From assembly GCF_000420665.1 (NCBI RefSeq), contig NZ_ATVJ01000001.1:1869588-1933587 (forward strand): a stretch of DNA of 64,000 nt, given 5' to 3'. Source of the stretch: Ponticaulis koreensis DSM 19734 (lineage in GTDB: Bacteria; Pseudomonadota; Alphaproteobacteria; Caulobacterales; Hyphomonadaceae). Numbering within the stretch: the stretch's first letter is position 1; each line of letters opens with the position of its first letter. The translations under genes were made by a program, and so were the position numbers. This document shows positions 15,597 through 25,668 of the stretch, piece by piece. The notes beneath the pieces were generated by a model. That model was given only the letters and a program-made list of their open reading frames with translations, was not told the DNA's origin and searched no databases.

Positions 15597-18554
15597 ATGG
15601 CTGATACAGACAACACCTCCGAAGGCGGACGCGATTACCGCGAGACGCTGTTCCTTCCGAAAACCGAATTTCCGATGCGTGCGGGCCTTCCAAAGGCCGA
15701 GCCTCAGTGGATCGAGAAATGGGATGAGCTGAAGCTTTACGAGCGCCTGCGCGAAGAGAGCAAGGACCGCCCGAAATTCGTCTATCATGATGGCCCTCCA
15801 TACGCGAATGGCGATATCCACCTCGGCACCGCGATGAACAAAATCCTGAAAGATATTGTCTGCCGCTCACACCAGATGTCCGGCTATGACGCTGGCTTCA
15901 TTCCGGGTTGGGACTGTCACGGTCTGCCAATCGAGTGGAAGGTGGAAGAACAGTTCCGCGCTAAAGGCAAAACCAAAGAGCAGGTGACCGGTTCAGAATT
16001 CCGCGCGGCCTGCCGTGAATATGCTGCGCACTGGATCGATGTTCAGCGCGAGCAGTTCCGTCGTCTCGGCGTGAACGCGGAATGGTATGAAAAAGACGGT
16101 GATCCGAACACCGGACCATACCTGACCATGCGTTTTGAATCCGAAGCGAAGATCGTTTCTGAATTCCTGACGATCGCAATGTCTGGTCTTCTGTATCGCG
16201 GCGCGAAACCGATCATGTGGTCTCCGGTGGAGCAAACCGCGCTCGCTGAAGCCGAGGTCGAGTATCACGACCGCAAGGCGACAACGATCTGGGTGAAATT
16301 CCCTGTCGTGGGCGAAGACTTCCCGGTGGTCATCTGGACGACGACGCCATGGACCATTCCTGCGAACCAGGCGGTCAGTTTCAACCCGAAGATCAGCTAT
16401 GGCCTCTATGAGGTGAAAGCTGTGATGTCCGAGGAAGAGCTCGGCTTCAAGCCGTTCGCAGAAGTCGGCGATCGTCTTGCGGTGGCAGACAATCTCGCAG
16501 CAGATGTCTTCGGCGCGGCGAAGGTGTCTGAATATACGCGCGTCAGCGACGTCGATCCGACAGGCTGGATGCTGAAGCACCCGTTCAACGGCGCTGAGTT
16601 CGGCGAAGGCTTCTGGGATCATGAAGTGCCAATGCTGGCTGGTGACCACGTAACTGATGACGCGGGTACAGGCTTCGTTCATACCGCGCCTGCGCACGGT
16701 GATGATGACTATATTGTCTTTCTGGGATCTGGTCGTACGGCCAAGGAAATCCGCGATATCGTTGATCCGGAAGGCGCTTACCGTCCGGACGTGCCGCGCT
16801 TTGCAGGCCTCGATATCATCCGCACATCTGGCAAGAAGCGTGGACAGGACGGCAAAGCCGGTCCTGAAGTGCTGAAAGCCCTTACTGAAGTTGGCGCTCT
16901 GCTCGGCCGTGGCATGACCACGCTGCGAGATGCGCACTCATGGCGCTCCAAAGCGCCGGTTATCCGCCGCGCGACGCCGCAATGGTTCATCGCGATGGAT
17001 AAAGCCGACCGTGATGGTAAAACCCTGCGTAACAAAGCGCTGGCCGGTATCGATCAGACAGATTTTGTGCCGGCTGCTGGCCGCAATCGCATCCGCTCCA
17101 TGGTGGAAGGTCGCCCGGACTGGCTGATTTCCCGTCAGCGTAACTGGGGTGTGCCGCTTACGCTGTTCGTGAATGCCGATGGCGAGCCACATACGGTTCT
17201 GCCGCAAGCCTCTGAAATCAACGACCGCATCCTCGAGACTATCCGTAATGGTGGTGTCGACGCATGGTTCACCGCTGAGAAAGCCGATCTGCTTGGCCCG
17301 GGCGTGAATGTCCATGAATGGGAGAAGGTGACAGACGTTCTGGACGTCTGGTTCGACTCCGGGACCACCCACGCCTTCACCCTGCGCGAGCGCGGTATCA
17401 TTGATGACGCGACCGGTCAGGCCGACGTGTATCTGGAAGGTTCTGACCAGCACCGTGGCTGGTTCCAGTCGTCACTTCTGGAAAGCTGTGCAACACGTGG
17501 CATCGCACCGTACAAAACGGTCGTCACGCACGGCTTCATCGTGGACGGCGAAGGCCGCAAAATGTCGAAGTCTATCGGCAACACGGTGAACCCGCTCGAC
17601 GTTGCCCAGAAGAACGGCATCGAAATCCTGCGCCTCTGGACGGCGACGTCTGACTTCACGGAAGATCTGCGTATCTCTGACGAGATCCTGAAGGCGAATG
17701 TGGAAAGCTATCGCCGCCTGCGGAATACGTTCCGCTATCTGCTCGGCGCGCTCGACGGCTATTCAGAAGACGAAAACGTGCCGCTGGAAGACATGCCGGG
17801 TCTGGAGCGCTGGGTGCTGCATCGCATCTCCGAGCTCGATGTTCTGGTGAAGTCGGCTTACGAGAAATTTGACTATAAGCGGATCATGTCTGCGTTGATC
17901 AATTTCTGCGGTGTGGACCTTTCTGCGGTATACTTCGATATCCGTAAGGATGCGCTCTACTGTGATCCGATCAGCTCTACGCGTCGCCGTGCGAATCGTA
18001 TGGTGATGAATGAACTGCTGAAGCGCCTTTGCCTCTGGCTGGCGCCGGTTATGCCGTTCACAACTGAAGAAGCGTTCCAGACAAGCCACCTGGCTGGCAT
18101 GTCCGACAGTGTGCACCTTCTGACATTCGAAGATGTGCCTGCAGACTGGAAGAATGATGAACTCGCTGAAAAGTGGGCGAAAATCTTCAAAGTCCGCCGT
18201 GTCGTGACCGGCGCGCTGGAAGTTGAACGCCGTGAAAAACGCATCGGTTCGTCGCTTGAGGCGGCTCCGGTGGTCCACATTGACGACGCTGACCTGCTTG
18301 GTGCTTTCGATGGCGAAGATGCAGCTGATCTCTTCATCACGTCCAAGGCAATTCTAACCGACGCACCAGCGCCGGGCGTTGCCTTCCGTATGGAAGACGT
18401 GCCGGGTGTTGCGGTTGTGCCGGGAATGGCCGAAGGTCGCAAATGTGCTCGCAGCTGGAAGTATTTCGATCCTGCCGAAGCGCTGGATGACTTCCCTGAC
18501 ATCACACCGCGTGATGCCGCGGCAGTGATGGAATGGGACCAGTCGAATGGCTAA
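15597..18554 (+). CDS. ileS: Isoleucine--tRNA ligase
   Basis: 985 residues, class I aminoacyl-tRNA synthetase. The HIGH motif appears as GDIHLGTAMN near residue 70, the KMSKS motif as GRKMSKSIGN near 655, and TTTPWTIPANQAV marks the editing domain. The tail contains a single KCARSWKYF Cys element. It starts the block ileS-lspA-bamF-M16-M16, conserved in related bacteria; lspA overlaps its last 8 nt, so the two are translationally coupled. Confidence 0.97.
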   Translation: MADTDNTSEGGRDYRETLFLPKTEFPMRAGLPKAEPQWIEKWDELKLYERLREESKDRPKFVYHDGPPYANGDIHLGTAMNKILKDIVCRSHQMSGYDAGFIPGWDCHGLPIEWKVEEQFRAKGKTKEQVTGSEFRAACREYAAHWIDVQREQFRRLGVNAEWYEKDGDPNTGPYLTMRFESEAKIVSEFLTIAMSGLLYRGAKPIMWSPVEQTALAEAEVEYHDRKATTIWVKFPVVGEDFPVVIWTTTPWTIPANQAVSFNPKISYGLYEVKAVMSEEELGFKPFAEVGDRLAVADNLAADVFGAAKVSEYTRVSDVDPTGWMLKHPFNGAEFGEGFWDHEVPMLAGDHVTDDAGTGFVHTAPAHGDDDYIVFLGSGRTAKEIRDIVDPEGAYRPDVPRFAGLDIIRTSGKKRGQDGKAGPEVLKALTEVGALLGRGMTTLRDAHSWRSKAPVIRRATPQWFIAMDKADRDGKTLRNKALAGIDQTDFVPAAGRNRIRSMVEGRPDWLISRQRNWGVPLTLFVNADGEPHTVLPQASEINDRILETIRNGGVDAWFTAEKADLLGPGVNVHEWEKVTDVLDVWFDSGTTHAFTLRERGIIDDATGQADVYLEGSDQHRGWFQSSLLESCATRGIAPYKTVVTHGFIVDGEGRKMSKSIGNTVNPLDVAQKNGIEILRLWTATSDFTEDLRISDEILKANVESYRRLRNTFRYLLGALDGYSEDENVPLEDMPGLERWVLHRISELDVLVKSAYEKFDYKRIMSALINFCGVDLSAVYFDIRKDALYCDPISSTRRRANRMVMNELLKRLCLWLAPVMPFTTEEAFQTSHLAGMSDSVHLLTFEDVPADWKNDELAEKWAKIFKVRRVVTGALEVERREKRIGSSLEAAPVVHIDDADLLGAFDGEDAADLFITSKAILTDAPAPGVAFRMEDVPGVAVVPGMAEGRKCARSWKYFDPAEALDDFPDITPRDAAAVMEWDQSNG

Positions 18555-19161
18555 AATGAATGTATCCCGCGTAGTCTGGGCGATTGCGGTTGCTGGCGTG
18601 ATCTTTTTTCTCGACCAGCTGACCAAGCACCTTGTGCTGCGCGAGGATGTATTCAATGCGCTGGCGTGCCTCGATCGCACCCAGCCTTGCGGCAAGATCG
18701 AGATTTCCTCTGTGATGGATTTCTCAATGGTCTGGAACCGCGGTTTCAGTTTTGGCATGGCCCAGTCTGAAGGCTGGGCGCGCTGGGCGCTCGTGGCGCT
18801 CCAGTTTGGTGTGTCTGCCCTGTTCCTCGGTTGGCTGCTTCAGGCGAAGCACCGCGTCACCGCACTGTCGCTTGCAATGGTGATTGGCGGCGCGCTGGGC
18901 AATGTGATCGACCGCATCCGTTTTGGCGCTGTGGTCGATTTCTTCGACTTTTCAGGGCCATGGTTCGGGATCGAATTCACCCTTCCTGGCTTCATGGCTG
19001 GATTGGAAAGCATATTTACGCCAGAGCACCTGCTTGACGGCAGGCTCGGGCTGGGCTTTCCCTATGTGTTCAATATTGCAGATGCAGGGATTACCGTCGG
19101 CGCGATTCTGTTGCTCATCGATCAATTCTTACTGAAGCGTCATGATGTAGACGCTAGATGA
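18547..19161 (+). CDS. lspA: Lipoprotein signal peptidase (signal peptidase II)
   Basis: 204 residues, four membrane segments. The two catalytic aspartates are visible in GNVIDRIRFGAVVDFF and FNIADAGITVG, with the NRGFSFG motif earlier. It cleaves signal peptides of diacylglyceryl-modified prolipoproteins in the inner membrane. It is slightly longer than the usual 160-180 residues because of an extension around LESIFTPEHLLDGRLG. Overlaps ileS by 8 nt. Likely clients in the window include BamF, the second M16 protein and the metallopeptidase at 57.7 kb. Confidence 0.95.
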   Translation: MAKMNVSRVVWAIAVAGVIFFLDQLTKHLVLREDVFNALACLDRTQPCGKIEISSVMDFSMVWNRGFSFGMAQSEGWARWALVALQFGVSALFLGWLLQAKHRVTALSLAMVIGGALGNVIDRIRFGAVVDFFDFSGPWFGIEFTLPGFMAGLESIFTPEHLLDGRLGLGFPYVFNIADAGITVGAILLLIDQFLLKRHDVDAR

Positions 19162-19214
19162 GCTGGAAAATCCGCGCTAGGAAGACGTAAACCGGAATGA
19201 AAGAGGCAGGTTCG

Positions 19215-19772
19215 ATGAAATCAAAGGCGTTCGCAGTGTGTGGTGTCGCGATAGCCGCAGTTGGTCTGGCAGGCTGTAGCTCGCTTGGTCAGTCTTCAGG
19301 GTTTTCCCGCACAACTCCTGACGAGTTCAACGTTGTGACAAAGCCGCCTCTGGTTGTTCCACCAGAATATGCGCTGCGTCCTCCGGCTGTTGGTGCCGTT
19401 CTGCCAGCTGAGCTGCAGAATCAGGGCAATCCGGGCCGCACAATTCTGTTCGGACAGGATCTGGGACAGGGCGCATCCGCAGGTGAGCGCGCTCTAGTGA
19501 CCGCAGCTGGCGCAGCCGCAGCAGACCCGACAGTTCGCACTCAGGTTGATTTCGAAAGCGCACAAATCATGCGTAAGCCGAACACAATCGTCGGCCAGAT
19601 CTTTGACTTTGTTCCACTGAACAACACTTCTACAGATGCAGACGGCAATCCGCTGGACGCTGACGCAGAAGCGGCGCGCTTGCGCCAGATTGATTCTGTA
19701 AACAGCGCAACCGGCGGTGGTGCTGTTGTAATTGAATACGGAGAGGCAGGTTTCAAACTGCCGGGCACTTAG
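19215..19772 (+). CDS. bamF: BamF (DUF3035) outer-membrane lipoprotein
   Basis: 185 residues with a lipoprotein signal ending LAGC (Cys21). The DUF3035 core TPDEFNVVTKPPLVVPPEY follows directly. This family is BamF, an accessory lipoprotein of the beta-barrel assembly machine in alphaproteobacteria such as Caulobacter. I start at ATG 19215, with GAGGCAGG 4 nt upstream, because the lipobox then lies at the expected distance; ATG 19197 would add six residues. It lies between lspA and two M16 peptidases. Confidence 0.9.
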   Translation: MKSKAFAVCGVAIAAVGLAGCSSLGQSSGFSRTTPDEFNVVTKPPLVVPPEYALRPPAVGAVLPAELQNQGNPGRTILFGQDLGQGASAGERALVTAAGAAAADPTVRTQVDFESAQIMRKPNTIVGQIFDFVPLNNTSTDADGNPLDADAEAARLRQIDSVNSATGGGAVVIEYGEAGFKLPGT

Positions 19773-19811
19773 GCCCATTAGACATCATCAGACAGGGAGG
19801 CCCCTTACCCG

Positions 19812-21182
19812 ATGCGATTGATCCGTTCACTGGCCCTCGCAGGGGCCTTGTCCTGCGCTGCCCCGATGGCGCTACTCGCGCCGCAGGCTGTCGCTTCAAG
19901 CGAAACTGAAGCCTGGGCACCAGAAACCTTCACCCTCGAAAATGGTATGGAAGTTATCGTGCTTCCTGATCACCGTGCGCCGGTTGTGACGCATATGGTG
20001 TGGTACCGTGTTGGCGCAGCGGATGAGCTGCCTGGCAAATCCGGTATTGCTCACCTGTTCGAGCACCTCATGTTCAAAGCGACTGACGACATTCCTGCGG
20101 GCGAATTTTCTAAAATCGTCGCCCGTAATGGCGGTCAGGACAACGCGTTCACAAGCTGGGACTACACAGCATATTATCAGCGCGTCGCCGTCGACCGTCT
20201 TGAGACGATGATGGAAATGGAAGCGGAGCGCATGACCGACCTCATCCTCTCTGAGGATCAGGTTCTGCCAGAGCGCGACGTTGTTGTTGAAGAGCGCCGC
20301 CAGCGCATCGAGAACAATCCGGGCGCGATCCTGTTCGAAATGATGATGGATGAGCTGTTCGAAGGCCATCCGTACGAAATTCCGATCATCGGCTATATGG
20401 ACGAAGTCACACAGCTGACCCTTCAGGACGCGAATGATTTCTACGGCTATTGGTATGGCCCGCAGAACGCAATTCTCGTCGTCGCAGGTGACATCACAGC
20501 TGCAGAGCTGCGCCCGCTTGCCGAAGACATTTATGGTTCAATCGAGCCAACAGCTGATCTGGAAGAGCGCGTCTGGCCGGAAGTTCAGCCACTCGCTGAG
20601 TCCATGACGCTCACACACTCTGACCCGAAAGTGCGTCAGGAAGAGTGGGATCAGTACTGGCAGTCCACGTCTTACAGCGTGAACACAGAAACGCTTGAAC
20701 CGCACGCGCTTGATCTTGCTGCGCAAATCCTTGGCGGTGGCCGCACAAGCCGTCTCTACCAGGAGCTGGTTGAAGAGCAGGGCGTTGCTGTCAGCGCTTA
20801 TGCATTCAGCTGGACTGACCTGCGTGCAACCGGCCTGTTTGGCATGGGTGCGTCGCCTGCAATGGGTGTGGACCTTGAAACGGTGTCCGAAGCTGCACAC
20901 GCAGTTCTGGCTGATTTCATTGAGAACGGCCCAACTGAAGAAGAACTGGCGCGTGCTCAATCCAGCATGATCGCAAGCTCTATCTTCCAGCGCGACAACC
21001 AGGCGAGCATGGCTCAACTTTACGGTAGCGCTGCAGCGCGTGGTGACGACCTCGATCGTATTGCGACATGGCCACAGGAAATCGAGTCTGTGACACCAGA
21101 AATGGTTCGCGAAGCGCTTGCGCGTTACATCGCTGACCAACCGTCTATTCAAACCCAGTTGCTGGTTCCGGAGGAAAGCTAA
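19812..21182 (+). CDS. M16 family zinc metallopeptidase, active subunit
   Basis: 456 residues with a signal peptide ending near PQAVAS. The inverted zinc motif HxxEH is present as HLFEH, and the downstream Glu lies in the conserved ERDVVVEERR segment (about 155-165). The C-terminal M16 domain follows. It is predicted to degrade peptides or small proteins in the periplasm. The next gene is an M16 protein without the zinc motif, 1 nt after the stop, so the two probably form a heterodimer like other alpha/beta M16 pairs. RBS GGGAGG upstream. Confidence 0.92.
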   Translation: MRLIRSLALAGALSCAAPMALLAPQAVASSETEAWAPETFTLENGMEVIVLPDHRAPVVTHMVWYRVGAADELPGKSGIAHLFEHLMFKATDDIPAGEFSKIVARNGGQDNAFTSWDYTAYYQRVAVDRLETMMEMEAERMTDLILSEDQVLPERDVVVEERRQRIENNPGAILFEMMMDELFEGHPYEIPIIGYMDEVTQLTLQDANDFYGYWYGPQNAILVVAGDITAAELRPLAEDIYGSIEPTADLEERVWPEVQPLAESMTLTHSDPKVRQEEWDQYWQSTSYSVNTETLEPHALDLAAQILGGGRTSRLYQELVEEQGVAVSAYAFSWTDLRATGLFGMGASPAMGVDLETVSEAAHAVLADFIENGPTEEELARAQSSMIASSIFQRDNQASMAQLYGSAAARGDDLDRIATWPQEIESVTPEMVREALARYIADQPSIQTQLLVPEES

Positions 21183-21183
21183 C

Positions 21184-22641
21184 ATGAATTTGAAACCGCT
21201 TTCTCTTGGCGTTGCAGGTGCAGCGCTTCTGTCAGCCTGTGCGACAAGCACGCCTGTAAACGAGCCGGCTCCGGTTTCTGTTGCGACACCGCCTCCGGTT
21301 GTTGAGACAGTTGAAGAAGAAGCCAAAACAGGTCTTTCCAACATTCAGGTAGTTGAAGCCTCCGGTGGTTATTCTGCATGGCTGGTCAGCGAACCAGCTA
21401 TTCCTATCGTGTCCATCAATATGGCATGGAGCGGCGGTGAAACGTCTGACCCTGAAGGTCTGACCGGTGCAACCGGCCTGATGACCTATATGATGAACGA
21501 AGGCGCTGGCGAACTCGACTCCAATGCGTATGCGACGCGCATGGAAGAGCTGAACATGTCCTTCGGGTGTACGTCTGGCGATGACTGGACGTCTTGCTCC
21601 ATGTCCACGCTGTCTGAAAACTTCGAAGAAGCCATGGACATGGTCCGCATGGGCCTGACAGAGACACGCTTTGATGCGGCGCCGTTCGAGCGTTCCATCG
21701 AAGAAACTCTGATCGCCCTTCAGCGCGCTGAAACCAATCCGGGCACACTCGCGCGTCGTGCGCTTTATGAGACGATCTATCCTGAAGGTCACCCTTATGC
21801 GCGCTACGCGACACCGGACACAGTTCAGGCTGTAACCATCGACGATCTGCGTACACAGCGTGACAACATCATGGTTCAGGACACGCTTCTGATCACGGCT
21901 GTTGGCGACATTTCAGAAGAGCGTCTTCTGGCTGCTATGGAGTCAACTTTCTCCGGTCTGCCAATGAGCGGCACGACTGCAGTTGTTGAAGATGTCGTTC
22001 TTCGTGACGCACCTACAGAACCTGTTGTTCGTGATCTGCCTCAGCCGCAGTCTCTGGTCGCCTTCACAGCGCCTGGCGTCGACCGCGATGATCCGGACTT
22101 CTTCGCAGCTTATGTTGCGAACTACATCCTTGGCGGCGGTGGTTTCTCTGCCCGTCTCATGGATGAAATTCGCGAAAAGCGTGGCCTGACTTACGGCATT
22201 TACACGTCTCTTTCCTCTCAGGATCACCTGTCTCGCTGGAGCGGGTCGTCCCAGACGATGAACGAGCGTGCTGGCGAGCTGATCGGTCGTACACAGGCTG
22301 AGCTTTACCGCCTCGCAACCGAAGGTCCGACGGAAGCTGAACTCGAAGATGCGAAGTCCTATCTGACGGGTGCATACCCGCTCGGCTTTGACTCCAACGC
22401 GAAGATTGCCGGCCAGATGATGGGCGTGCGTCAGGACGACCTCGGCATCGACTATTTCGAGCGTCGCAATGAACTCGTGAATGCTGTGACGATTGAAGAA
22501 GTCCGCAGCGTGGCAGCAGAATATCTGATGCCTGAGAACTTCACGTTTGTTGTTGTCGGTCAGCCGGAAGAGCTCGACATGATTGGTGAGTACTTTCAAG
22601 ACTCACTGGCGCCTTCTGCTGAAGAAGAAGCTGCTGAATAG
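21184..22641 (+). CDS. M16 family lipoprotein lacking the zinc motif (partner subunit)
   Basis: 485 residues, with a lipoprotein signal ending LLSAC at the start. At the place of HxxEH it reads GATGLMTYMMNEG, so it cannot bind zinc in the usual way. The C-terminal half keeps the R/Y substrate-binding motif of inactive partners: GGGGFSARLMDEIREKRG followed by TYGIY. Predicted to be the inactive half of a heterodimer with the preceding peptidase, anchored through its lipid. The ATG at 21184 follows GGAGGAAAGC; a longer frame from 21118 overlaps the previous gene and is rejected. Confidence 0.92.
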   Translation: MNLKPLSLGVAGAALLSACATSTPVNEPAPVSVATPPPVVETVEEEAKTGLSNIQVVEASGGYSAWLVSEPAIPIVSINMAWSGGETSDPEGLTGATGLMTYMMNEGAGELDSNAYATRMEELNMSFGCTSGDDWTSCSMSTLSENFEEAMDMVRMGLTETRFDAAPFERSIEETLIALQRAETNPGTLARRALYETIYPEGHPYARYATPDTVQAVTIDDLRTQRDNIMVQDTLLITAVGDISEERLLAAMESTFSGLPMSGTTAVVEDVVLRDAPTEPVVRDLPQPQSLVAFTAPGVDRDDPDFFAAYVANYILGGGGFSARLMDEIREKRGLTYGIYTSLSSQDHLSRWSGSSQTMNERAGELIGRTQAELYRLATEGPTEAELEDAKSYLTGAYPLGFDSNAKIAGQMMGVRQDDLGIDYFERRNELVNAVTIEEVRSVAAEYLMPENFTFVVVGQPEELDMIGEYFQDSLAPSAEEEAAE

Positions 22642-22674
22642 CCCTGATTTCGGCTGAAACAGCTGTTAAGAGTC

Positions 22675-22712
22675 TACGGCCTGCCCATATCGGGCGGGCC
22701 GTATTTCTTTTA
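22675..22712 (+). terminator. Terminator after the M16 pair
   Basis: TACGGCCTGCCC pairs with GGGCGGGCCGTA around a 5-nt loop and is followed by TTTCTTTT. Confidence 0.85.
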
Positions 22713-22723
22713 AACTAGCCGCT

Positions 22724-24688
22724 ATGCCTGATGATTCGTCTCTCCATACGCCAGAACAATCCCGCCTGAACCGCGCGGGTGGTATTCGTCTGCTGCCACC
22801 TGATGCAGTGAACCGGATCGCTGCTGGTGAAGTGGTGGAACGCCCGGCTGCGGCCATCAAGGAACTCGTTGAGAACGCACTGGATGCGGGCGCACGCCAT
22901 ATTACTATTGAAGCCGAGGAAGGTGGATGTACTTTCTTCCGCGTGAGCGATGACGGTTGCGGCATGGATGCGGACGAGCTGACGCTAGCTGTGGAACGCC
23001 ATGCGACATCCAAGCTCCAGTCTGACGAAAACGGCCGTGTAGACCTTCTCAACATTTCGACGCTTGGCTTTCGCGGTGAGGCTTTGCCATCCATCGGCTC
23101 GGTTGCGCGTATGACACTGCTCTCGCGGTCTGAAAGCTCTGATGATGCATTCGAGCTGAGAGTCGAGGCAGGTCGTAAGAGCGATCCGAAACCTGCCGCC
23201 TGGAAAGGGCTTCTCCCACACGGCACCAGCATCACGGTTGAAGACCTTTTCTACGCGACGCCTGCGCGCCTGAAGTTTATGAAATCCTCGCGCGCCGAAG
23301 CGATGGCCGTCTCTGACACCTGTCGCCGGCTCGCCATGTCTCGCTCCGATGTTGGCTTCGAGCTCACGCAGAACGGACGCTCTGTCTTCCGCCTGAAAGC
23401 CGAGGGCGGTAAGCCGGAAGAATCTCGTCTGGCCCGTCTCGGCGCGATTATGGGCCGTGAGTTCCGCGAAAACGCGATGCAGATCGACGCTGAAAAAGAA
23501 GGCGTGCGTATTTCCGGTTTCGCAGGGCTGCCAACCCTCAATCGTGGCAATAACCAGCATCAATATCTCTTCGTAAACGGCCGTCCCGTGAAGGACAAAC
23601 TGCTCACGGGTGTTATCCGCGCGGCGTATCAGGACTTCCTCGCGCGAGACCGTCATCCGATGGCGGCTCTGTTCGTCGATCTCGATCCCGAGGCCGTGGA
23701 CGTGAACGTGCATCCGGCAAAAACCGAGGTGCGCTTTCGGGATGCCGGTCTGGTGCGCGGCCTGTTGATTGGCGCGCTGCGTCATGCGCTGGCAGATGCA
23801 GGCCACCGCGCGTCTACAACAGTAGCAGGTCAGGCGCTCGGCAAAGTAAATGTCGAGCAGGAGCGCCCCACCGCAAGCCTTTGGCGCGCATCCAGCTTGC
23901 ATGCCGAACCGGCGCAGCGTCCGGTCATGCCGCAACGCCCTTGGGGAGGCGATTTCGAGGCTCAACCGGTTCAGCAGGACCCATCTGTCAATTTCCGCTC
24001 TGATGCGCCGGTTCCAATGCCGGAAGGTTTTCGCGAGCCAGCGCGGACCATGGACGATCCAATGTCTGTGCGCGTTGAGCAGGACAGGTCTGCCCCCGAA
24101 GTTGAAGCGCTTCCGCTTGGCCTCGCCAAAGCCCAGCTGCACGAAACTTATGTCATCGCGCAGACCAGAGACGGTATTGTCATCGTCGATCAGCACGCAG
24201 CCCATGAGCGTCTCGTCTATGAGCGCATGAAAGCGGATATGGCCGAGAGCGGCGTGAAGCGTCAGGCGCTGCTTATCCCCGAAGTTGTCGAGCTTTCAGA
24301 AGATGAGGCAGAACGCGTTCTGTCACGTGCGCCGGAACTTGAGGCGATGGGCCTTGAGATTGAACCCTTTGGCGGCGGTGCGATTTGTGTGCGGGCGACA
24401 CCGGCGCTGTTTGGCAATATGAATGTCCACGGTCTGATACAGGATCTGGCCGATGACTTCGTTGAGTATGACGCCGGCCTCTCGCTGAAGGAGCGTTTTG
24501 AAGAGGTAATGGGCAATATGGCCTGTCGCGGCTCCGTGCGGGCAGGGCGCAGACTGACCTCTGAAGAGATGAATTCCCTGCTTCGTCAAATGGAAGCGAC
24601 ACCGTATTCCGGTCAGTGCAATCACGGGCGTCCGACCTATGTGGAACTCAAGCTCGCTGATATTGAACGCCTGTTCGGGCGACGCTGA
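22724..24688 (+). CDS. mutL: DNA mismatch repair protein MutL (endonuclease type)
   Basis: 654 residues. The N-terminal GHKL ATPase domain shows [31 protein letters not shown] and [12 protein letters not shown]. The C-terminal domain has [12 protein letters not shown], an exact match to the DQHA(X)2E(X)4E endonuclease motif, plus [11 protein letters not shown] and CNHGRPT, its partner metal-site motifs. It is therefore expected to nick DNA itself, as in bacteria without MutH. The linker (about 375-470) is Pro/Gln rich. It begins 12 bp after the terminator of the previous operon. Confidence 0.96.
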   Translation: MPDDSSLHTPEQSRLNRAGGIRLLPPDAVNRIAAGEVVERPAAAIKELVENALDAGARHITIEAEEGGCTFFRVSDDGCGMDADELTLAVERHATSKLQSDENGRVDLLNISTLGFRGEALPSIGSVARMTLLSRSESSDDAFELRVEAGRKSDPKPAAWKGLLPHGTSITVEDLFYATPARLKFMKSSRAEAMAVSDTCRRLAMSRSDVGFELTQNGRSVFRLKAEGGKPEESRLARLGAIMGREFRENAMQIDAEKEGVRISGFAGLPTLNRGNNQHQYLFVNGRPVKDKLLTGVIRAAYQDFLARDRHPMAALFVDLDPEAVDVNVHPAKTEVRFRDAGLVRGLLIGALRHALADAGHRASTTVAGQALGKVNVEQERPTASLWRASSLHAEPAQRPVMPQRPWGGDFEAQPVQQDPSVNFRSDAPVPMPEGFREPARTMDDPMSVRVEQDRSAPEVEALPLGLAKAQLHETYVIAQTRDGIVIVDQHAAHERLVYERMKADMAESGVKRQALLIPEVVELSEDEAERVLSRAPELEAMGLEIEPFGGGAICVRATPALFGNMNVHGLIQDLADDFVEYDAGLSLKERFEEVMGNMACRGSVRAGRRLTSEEMNSLLRQMEATPYSGQCNHGRPTYVELKLADIERLFGRR

Positions 24689-24739
24689 CACGAAGCGAGA
24701 TTGCTTGATCTTGGACCGGCAAGCTCGTATCGCACACTC

Positions 24740-25546
24740 ATGAGTGATTTTGAGAAAACCTTCGACGGCGAAGAGCCGGTCCGCGTCAATAAATGGCTGG
24801 CCCAGTCCGGCGTTTGTTCGCGCCGTGAAGCCGAAGGTCTCATCACATCTGGCACGGTCTTTATAGATGGTGAAAAGGTTGAAGATGCGGGCCGCAAAAT
24901 CCTTCCGGGCCAGACGCTGACGCTGAACCGAAAGGGCGCAGAAACGCTCTCGTCCAAGCGGACCATCATGCTGAACAAGCCGGTTGGGTTCGTCTCTGCG
25001 ACGCCGGAAGAGGATCAGATCCCCGCCATCCGTCTGCTGACCAATGAGAACCGTGTAGGAAAAGGCGCGCCGGTGCGCGGCAATGACAGTCTCGCACCTG
25101 TCGGACGGCTCGATATGGATTCTCGTGGCCTCCTCATTCTGTCTGACGACGGCACGGTGGCTAAAGGCGTGATCGGCCCTGATGCTGATCTTGAGAAAGA
25201 ATATATCGTCCGCATTCGTGGTAAGATCACGGGCAAGAAAATGGCTTTGCTCCGCGAAGGGCTGGAGCTGGACGGGCGCAAACTGAAGCCTGCGCGCGTG
25301 ACAGGCATTGCCGACCAGACGCTCCGCTTCGTTCTGCGCGAAGGGCGTAACCGCCAGATCCGGCGTATGTGTGACCTTGTTGAACTGCGTGTCATTGATC
25401 TCGTCCGTGTGCGGATTGGTGCGTTGAAACTGGGCGGTCTGAAAGAAGGCTGCTGGAAAGAGCTTCGATCACACGAAATTGAAGCCCTGCTTCGCAATCC
25501 AAGCCTTGAGGAACTCAGAGGCAAAGGCCCTGAAAACAAGCGCTGA
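24740..25546 (+). CDS. 23S rRNA pseudouridine synthase, RluB/RluF family
   Basis: 268 residues. An N-terminal S4 RNA-binding domain (VRVNKWLAQSGVCSRREAEGL) is followed by the synthase domain with NKPVGFV, the catalytic GRLDMDSRGLLIL and the C-terminal REGRNRQIRRM motif. It converts uridine to pseudouridine in large-subunit rRNA; whether it is RluB, RluE or RluF cannot be settled here, though the length suits RluF. A TTG at 24701 would add 13 residues; I prefer the ATG at 24740 because the S4 domain begins soon after it. It lies about 50 nt downstream of mutL. Confidence 0.88.
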   Translation: MSDFEKTFDGEEPVRVNKWLAQSGVCSRREAEGLITSGTVFIDGEKVEDAGRKILPGQTLTLNRKGAETLSSKRTIMLNKPVGFVSATPEEDQIPAIRLLTNENRVGKGAPVRGNDSLAPVGRLDMDSRGLLILSDDGTVAKGVIGPDADLEKEYIVRIRGKITGKKMALLREGLELDGRKLKPARVTGIADQTLRFVLREGRNRQIRRMCDLVELRVIDLVRVRIGALKLGGLKEGCWKELRSHEIEALLRNPSLEELRGKGPENKR

Positions 25547-25668
25547 TCGGGCTGTTTGCAGGGGCAGGGATTTGCGTAATACTCGGCCATATAAACAATT
25601 TGTAACCTTGATTATTATTGGTCAACGATATCAGATTGCCCCGCTGAATTGATTTTCCGGGGGTAGCT

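Noticed and set aside
22985-24205. A 406-codon open frame antisense to mutL
   Set aside because: mutL motifs are intact across the region; the antisense product has no recognisable features.
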